Assembly (NCBI GenBank): GCA_032718475.1
Contig: JAUCBJ010006580.1
Coordinates: forward strand, 1 to 26,471
DNA from: Nemertoderma westbladi
Lineage: Eukaryota > Xenacoelomorpha > Nemertodermatida > Nemertodermatidae
DNA length: 26,471 bases
Direction of reading: 5' to 3'
The position numbers and the translations under genes are program-made. Of the stretch, positions 18,368-25,205 are shown one piece after another (position 1 is the first letter of the stretch; the number at the start of each line of letters is the position of its first letter). The notes below the pieces were generated by a model. It did not search any database and was not told the origin of the DNA. It worked only from the letters and a program-made list of their open reading frames with translations.

Positions 18368-18421
18368 GGTAAATCCTTACCCCACGGGCTGTTACCTCTC
18401 TGACTGACAGCGCAACAGCCC
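18368..18421 (+). repeat. 54-bp hairpin-forming dispersed repeat, copy 2
   Basis: It is an inverted match to 7760-7813 with one mismatch in 54. It can fold as GGTAA/TTACC then GGGCTGTT/AACAGCCC. Similarity to copy 1 stops sharply on both sides. Confidence 0.9.
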
Positions 18422-18486
18422 TCTCTCGTTGCTTGGGCTCTTGAGTTAATGGGTTGAATTACATAAGCTGGGCAGGCCGGTGTAAC

Positions 18487-18609
18487 AGGAAAATATGCCC
18501 CCCCGGGAAATGTGCCCGGGGGGGCATATTTTCCTAGGAAAAAATGCCCCCCCGGGCAAATTTCCCTAGGAAAAAATGCCCCCCCTTAGGAAATTATGCC
18601 CCCCCCCTG
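18487..18609. repeat. Poly-C/poly-G palindromic tandem repeat, left block
   Basis: A perfect 21-bp inverted repeat with a 7-nt loop fills 18487-18535 (AGGAAAATATG, C7, GGG, then the mirror). Degenerate units TTTCCTAGGAAAAAATG-C7-GGGC follow up to 18609. Both the CCCCCCCGGG block and TTTCCTAGGAAA are self-complementary, so the DNA can form cruciforms. Confidence 0.85.
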
Positions 18610-18639
18610 AATTATACAATAAACAAAACTTATTACTAC

Positions 18640-19100
18640 TAAAACTTACAAAAATTATACAAAACAATAAACAGTCACTTTACCAAATGAAGGAAAGGAG
18701 CAGGTTACAGAGGCAGGCCTTTCTAACCAAAACAATAAACGATCATTTAACTAATTGAGGGAAAGGAGCAGGTTACAGAGGCGGGATTTTCTAACCAAAA
18801 CAATAAACAGTCACTTTAGCAAATCAGGGAAAGGAGCAGGTTACAGAGACGGGATTTTCTAACCAAAACAATAAACGATAACATTACCAATTGAGAGAAA
18901 GGAGCAGGTTACAGAGGCGGGATTTTCTAACCAAAACAATAAACAATCACTTTACTGTGGTGATCAGCAGCAAGGATGGCGTTATATTATTTATAACGTT
19001 TTTTGTAATTTGATATTGTTGTGTTTCATATGTTTTGTATGTCCTTGCTGCTGATCACCACATTACCAAATCAGGGAAAGGAGCAGGTTACAGACTTAAA
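18640..19100 (+). repeat. 68-bp satellite array, five units
   Basis: The core GGAAAGGAGCAGGTTACAGA recurs near 18692, 18760, 18828, 18896 (AGAAAGGAG) and 19075. Spacing is exactly 68 bp once the inserted MITE and its duplication are removed. The linker is TTTTCTAACCAAAACAATAAAC. The family also occurs at 4870-4996. Confidence 0.92.
18956..19062. mobile_element. 107-bp MITE with perfect 21-bp TIRs, inserted in the satellite
   Basis: The ends TGTGGTGATCAGCAGCAAGG(A) at 18956-18976 and the exact reverse complement at 19042-19062 enclose 65 bp with no coding capacity and a small inner palindrome (CGTTATA/TATAACG). TTAC at 18952-18955 is repeated at 19063-19066. Comparison with uninterrupted satellite units (CACTTTACCAAAT) proves the 4-bp duplication. 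A 4-bp duplication with TGT...ACA ends would fit a Ginger-like source, among others. No transposase for it is present here. Confidence 0.93.
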
Positions 19101-19355
19101 AAAGCTTGGAGCTGCTCGGCGCCCACACAACACCACACACTCACACTGCTGTTATACCAGTAGTTACTACAGTAGCCTACTGACTTAGATACTTCAGTAT
19201 GCTGTTCTACATCCCTTACTGCCTTACCTGTTACCTGCTTACCTACCGGCATAGCCTACCGGTACCGTACTATTCTTCCAACTATTACAAGTTCTGCAGT
19301 TGGTAGATTAAAAGTGGCTACCAGCAGACCGGTATCGTACCAGTTTTCAGACTTT
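19101..19355. other. Spacer between satellite array and right poly-C/G block
   Basis: Contains short CACA/CTAC-rich stretches and ACCGGT words; no gene. Confidence 0.5.
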
Positions 19356-19507
19356 TGAGGGGGGCTAATTTTCCTGAGGGGAGGCATTATTTCCTAAGGA
19401 GAAAATGCCCCCCCGGGCTAAATTTCCTAGGAAAAATTGCCCGGGGGGGACATAATATCCTAGGAAATAATGCCCCGGGGGGCATATTCTAGGGGGGGCT
19501 GATTTCC
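19356..19507. repeat. Poly-C/poly-G palindromic tandem repeat, right block
   Basis: Same family as 18487-18609: units such as TTTCCTAGGAAA joined by C7GGG or CCGGGGGGG blocks. Together the two blocks bracket the 68-bp satellite and could be the ends of one compound element. Confidence 0.8.
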
Positions 19508-19764
19508 TTGTGACACCGGCTTGCGTGTGTCTCATAAAAGACATGTCAATCACGCAGTTCCTTTGTGGGCTTTACTAAATGTATGTTGTTAACTAAACCA
19601 CACTGGCTCGGTCTGTTTGTAGAGAAAGTTTTAATTCTGGGAATATTGTTGTGGGAAATTGGTGCTCTGTTGTCTGTCTGTTTGATGTCAATTGGTGCCT
19701 TACAAGGCATATCAGTTTAAAAATCTAATGGTTAATTAAGAATTATTAGTGCATATGTGTTTGC
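19508..19764. other. Spacer left of the inverted-arm element; no gene
   Basis: No coding frame and no match to the sequence outside the right arm was seen. Confidence 0.5.
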
Positions 19765-20835
19765 GCTTTTAAGACCTTTGACAGTTTAACCTGCCAAATT
19801 AGGATGTCTTTTAGATGATATATAGTCTTTAGCCTATGACGAGTATTTGATACACTACATTAGCCGAAGCCAGTCTATGCGCAATCATTCACCCGCTGGA
19901 TATACCCGGGAGACTGAATTCGGAAGCTTAATGATTGATGGTGCAAGCCTACTGTATTATTCGACTGATCGTAATATATAATCTCTGACAAATATTATTC
20001 ACTTTCGGGAAATATTAACAGTTCCTTTAGGACGTGGCGCTCTAAATATGTAAACAGAGTTATGACTTAAACTAGACACAACGAAAAGGCTATAGATTCA
20101 CGTATATGGCGCATTCTTTAGGAGATGCTTTGTTATCTGTTACAATCATACACAATGCTGCACAATACTGCACACTAATCTGCCGACCTTCACTAAATTT
20201 AGTCACGTATAAAGAGAGCAACATACAATTTATGTCGGGCCTATGAAATAGCATTAGATTCACTTCAAACCACTTAACATAGGTCGCAATCGTTTATATG
20301 TAACCGGTCTCTCTAACCTTTAGTATATCAAGAAGATTGGGGTGTCTGACTATTGATCAGTATTCCGATATAATATTTCATCAACAAATATAATGAACAA
20401 CCGACAGCAAAAGCAGTAATATTAGTAAGATTTGTATAATATAGTATGGATTGGTTTGATATGTTAACTCGATAACAGATATACGTTCTATAATTAAGCC
20501 TACTAATGTTAAGCTAAAGACTGAAACACGGAGGTGCCAAAAGCCGGTGTTCTTAGGCTCTGGGCAAAAACATAACACTGAATTCCTGAGTTTCTGTATC
20601 CAACCTCCAACACAGAGACAAAAAACGCTCTGATTGGTCGACCGAGCAAAGAGAGAACAAAGAACAAAGAAAGGTTCGACGTGGCAATATCAGCTGTTAG
20701 CCGTCGTCATGGTAGCGACACTGTTTTCAAGAGGATCTAGCTTATTGCGTCACGAGATTGCGGATTATGTCCTCTAAAGTACAAATACAGAAGAAATGAC
20801 TTTTATGTCCTCTAAAACACCAGTACAGTAAGGAC
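19765..20835 (+). repeat. Left inverted arm
   Basis: Inverted homologue of 21770-22868. The best-preserved part is 19975-20060. It carries a minus-strand small ORF (20072-20254) and, at its inner end, plus-strand ATGTCC repeats. Confidence 0.75.
20072..20254 (-). pseudogene. Left-arm counterpart of the small Cys-containing peptide, with one in-frame stop
   Basis: The minus frame from the ATG at 20254 aligns with the right-arm peptide: MLF start, hydrophobic stretch, GRQxSV, a Cys-rich centre, NKAxPKEC, and after an in-frame TAG at 20090-20092 the final PFRCV and a shared stop position. A TATA-like ACATATAAAC lies at about 20295-20306. The stop suggests decay of this copy. Confidence 0.4.
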
Positions 20836-20887
20836 ACGGCCTTTTTATGCCTGGTAAACCAACTACAGAGTACTTTACGGGAAAATA
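20767..20887 (+). repeat. Inward ATGTCC start-like repeats, left arm
   Basis: Three units spaced 38 and 42 bp begin at 20767 (ATGTCCTCTAAA), 20805 (ATGTCCTCTAAAACACC) and 20847 (ATGCCTGGTAAACC). Each opens a very short frame (MSSK..., MSSKTPVQ, MPGK...). They mirror two units on the right arm. Confidence 0.6.
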
Positions 20888-20993
20888 ACCGGTTAATTAC
20901 GCAAAAGCTTTTACACCGCTCCCAGAAAATGGGATTTAAGTCTATAAAATATAACAAATCACAGTTTCTAAAATATAAAAATACTCTAAACAG

Positions 20994-21755
20994 TTAGTCT
21001 TTCTTACGTGGACGGCGTTTACGCAGTTTTTTGAGGCTAGCAAGAGTCCTTTTCTCTTTGGGGCGAGCCACTTTACTAGGAGGGCTGTAACTCCTGGGTG
21101 AAGGGTGCAATACAATTGCATCAGAAGGTTTCGGATTGCGATCGGTGTATCCGCCGGTCGAGGTACCTGGTTGATCGATATCAACTTCAGTGGAGCGAGG
21201 TCTAACGGCCTTTAGGGTGCGTCTTAGGACAGCAGCTCCTACTGGTCCTTGACGGGTCGTCTGGACAACGGCGGTAGGCGGACCGTGAGTGGTGAGAAAC
21301 TTCCTGGGTTTAATAGTTCTTTCCAGCTCGCGTTCTCGGGCTCGATATTCGTAGGGCCGTCGAGATACTTCCTGTAACTCAGGGTGCGAGTTGATAAATA
21401 AATCGCCATACTCAGGGTCTTGACGGATATAATTGATCAAATGGTATGAAGTAATATCGTTAGGATTGACGTTCCTAAGATATCTTCGAACAAATTTGGT
21501 GGAAATACACTCACCAACACGCTTCATTAGCTCGTAACTCGGTATGCGTGTTTTTTGTTCCACAGACGCTAATAAATAAGGATGGAACGCGTAAACTCCC
21601 TCGTAAGAGCGTCCAGGGTAGTATCGATGACGGGACTTGTAAAAGCTTCTGTGGGATATAACTGGCCCCTTTTGCTTCGCAATCCAGTTTCCCCCCAGGC
21701 GCTGGAATACTCTAAAAAGGTTCTCTAACTGTATATATATTCCCCTCGCCCGCAA
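20994..21755 (-). CDS. Unrecognised protein with basic C-terminal tail, central ORF of inverted-arm element
   Basis: An open frame of about 253 codons ends at the TAA at 20994. I do not recognise the family. The N-terminal two thirds looks like a folded, aromatic- and Arg-rich domain (YEGVYAFHPYLL, KFVRRYLRNV, SYHLINYIRQDPEYGDLF). Then come a Pro/Ser/Thr-rich linker (DQPGTSTGGY) and a Lys/Arg-rich end (LKKLRKRRPRKKD) that would suit nuclear import or nucleic-acid binding. No ATG opens the frame: codon 21755 is TTG and the first in-frame ATG is residue 77 (21527). ATGs at 21784 (other frame) and 21821 (same frame, but followed by stops) lie just upstream, so a short spliced leader or a frameshift is possible. 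A GATTGG box lies further upstream in the arm. Confidence 0.5.
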   Translation of the reverse strand: MRARGIYIQLENLFRVFQRLGGNWIAKQKGPVISHRSFYKSRHRYYPGRSYEGVYAFHPYLLASVEQKTRIPSYELMKRVGECISTKFVRRYLRNVNPNDITSYHLINYIRQDPEYGDLFINSHPELQEVSRRPYEYRARERELERTIKPRKFLTTHGPPTAVVQTTRQGPVGAAVLRRTLKAVRPRSTEVDIDQPGTSTGGYTDRNPKPSDAIVLHPSPRSYSPPSKVARPKEKRTLASLKKLRKRRPRKKD

Positions 21756-21781
21756 GGTACCTTTACAGGTGTTTTAACGGA

Positions 21782-21821
21782 CATAAAAATCATTCTGCTA
21801 TATACGTGTTTTGGCGGACAT
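21782..21821 (-). repeat. Inward ATGTCC start-like repeats, right arm
   Basis: Minus-strand ATGTCCGCCAAAACAC at 21821 and ATGTCCGTTAAAACACC at 21784, 37 bp apart, immediately upstream of the central ORF. They match the left-arm units in position and sequence. Confidence 0.6.
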
Positions 21822-22332
21822 GGTAAGGCAAAAAACTTGTAATGCACCAACTACCTTTCACAGCTTAGCCGTGATGATTCATATTACGACATCTAGCAGC
21901 TGGTTGCTGACATGGAAACAGCCACTGGACGCGTGGTTCTTTGTTTGGCTTGGGCCAATCGGGGCGGTTTTTCCTGTCGACGTGTAGCTTTTAGTCGATC
22001 ATAAGGAGAGTGTTCAGTCTTACTGCCTTACTTGATACTTTGTTGTTATTGCTGTCTAAGCCAGAAACACCGGCTTTTTGGTAAGAACTCTAGTAAACTG
22101 CTTAGATTATAGAAAGTATAACTGTTACCGGCGGCGGTGTTACCTCACTTAATTTAACTGCACTAATCATATTGTTTGTACTGCTATTTACCGTCAGTTA
22201 TTAATTGTATCTATTTGTTGATGGAAATATTGCTCTTTGGAGAATACGGATAAATCACCCAAAATTCCCAATTTTCTTGATACACTACAGGTTAGAGAGG
22301 CGGGCTATATATAACAATTGCGATTTATATCA

Positions 22333-22527
22333 ATGTGGTGTGTATTGAATCTAATGTTATTTAGTAGACACTACCTGAGTCAATTGCTATTCTCTTTATG
22401 TGTGATCAAATATACTGACGGTCGGCAGAATAGTGTGCATAATTGTGAGTGTGATGTGACTGGTAACAAAGCATTTCCTAAAGAATGCGACTTATACTTT
22501 AATCATAAGCCTTATCGTTGCGTTTAG
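22333..22527 (+). CDS. Small Cys-containing peptide, right arm, outward-facing
   Basis: 64 codons from the ATG at 22333, or 57 from the ATG at 22354. The start region is hydrophobic (LLFSLCV) like a signal or membrane segment. A short polar part with five Cys follows: GRQNSVHNCECDVTGNKAFP, then KEC and a final PYRCV. A TATA-like CTATATATAA lies at 22305-22314, about 20-40 nt before the candidate starts. The left arm has an aligned frame with the same ending. Function is unknown and a real product is not proven. The flanking noncoding sequence is conserved between the arms at least as well as this frame. Confidence 0.4.
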   Translation: MWCVLNLMLFSRHYLSQLLFSLCVIKYTDGRQNSVHNCECDVTGNKAFPKECDLYFNHKPYRCV

Positions 22528-22865
22528 TATAAGTCCTAGCTCTGTTTAAATAGATAGAGCGCCACGTCCTAAAGGAACTGTTAATATTTCCCGAAAGCTA
22601 ATAATATCTGTCAGAAATTAATTATTAGTGATCTATCGAATAATACAATAGGTTTACACTGCAACCTTACACTGCAATAATAAAATCTAAGCATCCGAAT
22701 TCAGCCTCCCGGGTATAGATCCATCGGGTGAATGATCGCGCATGGGCTGGCTTCGGCTAATGTTTTGTTTATTAGCATAAAATATTGTCGTATGCTAAAG
22801 GTGTGTTAATTAACTAAAAGACATATAAATTTTGGCAGGTTAAACTGCTAAAGGTCTTCAAAAGC

Positions 22866-23063
22866 GCGAACAGTAACAGTTTATTTTGTATTGCAGTGTA
22901 AGCATTAAATACAGTTTAATACTGTTCTGTCGAACAGTAACAGTTAATAATCTTATTGCAGTAGGCAATAAGGTTGCAAGTGTAGGCATTAAATACAGTT
23001 TAATACTGTTCTGTCGAACAGTAACAGTTTATAATCTTATTGCAGTAGGCAATAAGGTTGCAA
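22866..23063 (+). repeat. 84-bp tandem repeat, two units plus a partial
   Basis: GTGTARGCATTAAATACAG begins at 22896 and 22980; a partial third unit (GAACAGTAACAGTTTAT) precedes them. The unit contains a hairpin (CTGTTC/GAACAG). Because 84 is divisible by 3 a repetitive short frame appears (22886-23083), which is not evidence of a protein. Confidence 0.9.
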
Positions 23064-23325
23064 AATACCGTAGTGACTGGTAAAACTGAACCGGTGCTTC
23101 TGTAGGTCAGTAGGCCTAACTGTCATCACCGGTACCGGTACTGCTGTACAAGTACATTTAGTATTATTCGATTTTGATTATTGTATACCGGTAGGTCTCG
23201 ATATTAAATCGGGGACGCCTGGTTTTTATTGGGATTTTACTTAGGTCTATTTCTGTCAGTTTTATTTACTAGTAGGCTAATATTGAGCAGAAGGCGTGTG
23301 ACCCTGCTCAGATTGTTCAGATAAT

Positions 23326-23905
23326 TGTAGGCTGGGCTGCTGTCTGACTGTTGTTGAGTTTGGAGAGATTACGGCGTGTGTAGAGTTTGTCTGATAAAGT
23401 GCCGTTAGTAAGTTGGGGCAGCCATATGCTGAAGGTCAATCCCCTCTTAAAGAATAAGTCGTACTACCGTGTTAGAACGCATACTAACTAACAGTTTCAG
23501 AGTCTGCATATACTGTAGTTTATCTAGGCTTGATCGTAGTCTGCCAGTGTTTTAGCCTGTGTTTGTTTGTGTGGTCTGTTCAGGTACCGTAATAGTTATT
23601 ACTCAAATATTTTGTAGGCTGGATTGTTGTCTAGCTATTTTTAGGTCTGAAGGGATTGCTGCGTGTGTAGAGTTGGTCTGATCAAGTGCCGTTAGTAAGT
23701 TGGGGCAGCCATATGCTGTAAGGACAATCCCCTCTTAAAGAGTAAGTCGTACTACCGTGTTAGAACGCATACTAACTAACAGTTTCAGAATCTGCACATA
23801 CTGTAGTTTGTTTAGGCTTGATAGTAGTCTGCCAGCGTTTGGTTTGTATTTGTTTGAGTATTCTGTACGGGTAGCGTAATATTTATTATTCAGAGTTTAT
23901 GCGAT
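23326..23905 (+). repeat. 288-bp tandem duplication
   Basis: Units start at 23326 and 23613 (TGTAGGCTGG...). The middle is nearly identical (GTTAGTAAGTTGGGGCAGCC, GTACTACCGTGTTAGAACGC) and the edges are diverged. Noncoding. Confidence 0.92.
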
Positions 23906-24824
23906 TATTCGCAACATTCATGTCCCCAAGTTTATTCCTACAGTAATTGTGCTTGTTATACATACCGTTATAGTTAAACTAACCCCGGTACTACATCAGG
24001 GCTGCTTGGCGTAGGTAAAGACTGACGACTTTGTGCTTCGGTCACTCCAGCAGATGCCGTGGTTCTTTTAACTGTTCAAGTATATTTAACTACTGATTAT
24101 TTGTTATACCGGTACTTGTACCTAATTTAGGGTTTAGTGTACAGTGCTATCCGAAGTAATTAGTGTAGGCAGTATATTTGTGTTGTAAAGTGGTTGATAG
24201 GCACATTCGTTAGCTCTATTAGCTTCTGGGTAGGAACAATCCGTGATACATAACGTAGTACCTATAGCGATACGGTTATAGGTCGTCAGACGGTGGTATT
24301 TTCCTATCTGGACAGTGCAATATATTTACTACTACTTATTATTTTCAAATACCGTAGTACCCTGTCCATTGTAATAACCAGAAATCTAACCCTTTGTTAG
24401 ACTGGTTTGTAGACTTCCTGTAAAATTACCCTAAAAATTTGTACGTAATATTTTTTGTTGTGTTTTAATTAGAGAATTAATCTCACCCGTATCGTAAGTA
24501 ATTTGTAGTATTAAGTAACTTAGGTAAATTAGAATTATCAGTTTTAGTGTCAAATAAATAGCACTTCACTGAGAGCGCACAGCTTCTGTGTAGTGACCCC
24601 CCAGAAATAATAACATTTATTTCAAATATTGACAAAAACCCATTTAAACGGGTATATACATATTATAAATCAACTCGAACGATTTATAAATAGTAGGCCT
24701 GCCATACAACAACTAGGTCTCAATATCAGTTGGACTACTGCTTAAATAACGGCAATAAAGTAAGTTAAAGTAACTAAGTAACCCTAAGATATTCAGAAAT
24801 TCAATTATTCTAAAATAATTGACA
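23906..24824. other. AT-rich noncoding stretch
   Basis: No gene, no recognisable transposon protein. It may be the 5' region (promoter, leader or LTR) of the frame that starts at 25206, but no landmark proves it. Confidence 0.45.
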
Positions 24825-25090
24825 TACCGGTATTTACCATAGGCTTATTATATTTATTTCTATAAATTTGTGCTGAAATCATACTGGTACTCTGTAATTA
24901 ATTATAGTCCAGAATTATACTTATATACTATAAGTGTAGGCTGTATACCGGTATTCACGATAGGCCTATTATATATTTATATATATTTGTGCTAAAATTA
25001 TATACCGGTACTCTGTGACAAATCTAGTCTGTAATAATACTTATATATATATTATAAGCATACCGGTATTCTAATATATTATATATATAT
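24825..25090 (+). repeat. About 118-bp tandem repeat, two units plus a partial
   Basis: TACCGGTATT recurs at 24825, 24946 and 25061, and TTTGTGCTRAAAT...TGGTACTCTGT or CGGTACTCTGT is shared by the first two units. It is very AT-rich and lies about 0.1-0.4 kb before the ATG at 25206. Confidence 0.85.
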
Positions 25091-25205
25091 CACGCTACAC
25101 TGAGTAGCAGTATCGGTAATTAATTACTAGGCTAACAGTGATACTGAATTGCTAGACTTGCTTTAACTGTAATATAGCAGTAGGCATTCAACTGTACAAT
25201 CAAAC

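Larger units (their letters stand above)
19765..22868. mobile_element. Unclassified long inverted-repeat element, about 3.1 kb
   Basis: The left arm (about 19765-20835) and right arm (about 21770-22868, inverted) can be aligned almost end to end with gaps. Anchors are GCGCTTTT at the outer edge; AGTTTAACCTGCCAAA; GGCTTCGGCTAATG; CCCGGGTATA; a roughly 90% identical stretch around GAGCGCCACGTCCTAAAGGA; GTCGGCAGA; TCTCTAACC; AAAAGCCGGTGTT; GATTGG; and TTTTATGTCC...TAAAACACC at the inner edge. Outside these limits similarity stops. The centre (about 0.93 kb) contains one long minus-strand frame. No transposase, polymerase or capsid is recognisable and no target duplication was found. It may be a non-autonomous long-TIR transposon, a deleted virus-like element, or an old inverted duplication. 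Confidence 0.65.
21770..22868 (-). repeat. Right inverted arm
   Basis: Inverted homologue of 19765-20835; the best-preserved part is 22541-22628. It carries the plus-strand small ORF (22333-22527) and, at its inner end, minus-strand ATGTCC repeats. An 84-bp tandem repeat adjoins its outer edge. Confidence 0.75.

Noticed and set aside
18368-18421. Helitron 3' terminus (hairpin near an end)
   Set aside because: No CTRR end follows the hairpin in either copy and no TC start was found.
4870-19100. CRISPR-like array
   Set aside because: The 68-bp units are continuous tandem copies without unique spacers, in a eukaryotic repeat context.
19365-19553. Minus-strand frame with Gly/Pro-rich repeats
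   Set aside because: Translation of the poly-C/G palindromic repeat; no evidence of a protein.
19765-22868. Polinton/Maverick or parvovirus-like identity for the inverted-arm element
   Set aside because: No polymerase, integrase, capsid or replication-initiator motif is present; arm layout alone is insufficient.
22886-23083. 65-codon frame with an internal repeat of about 28 residues
   Set aside because: The peptide repeat is the automatic result of an 84-bp tandem duplication, 84 being divisible by three.
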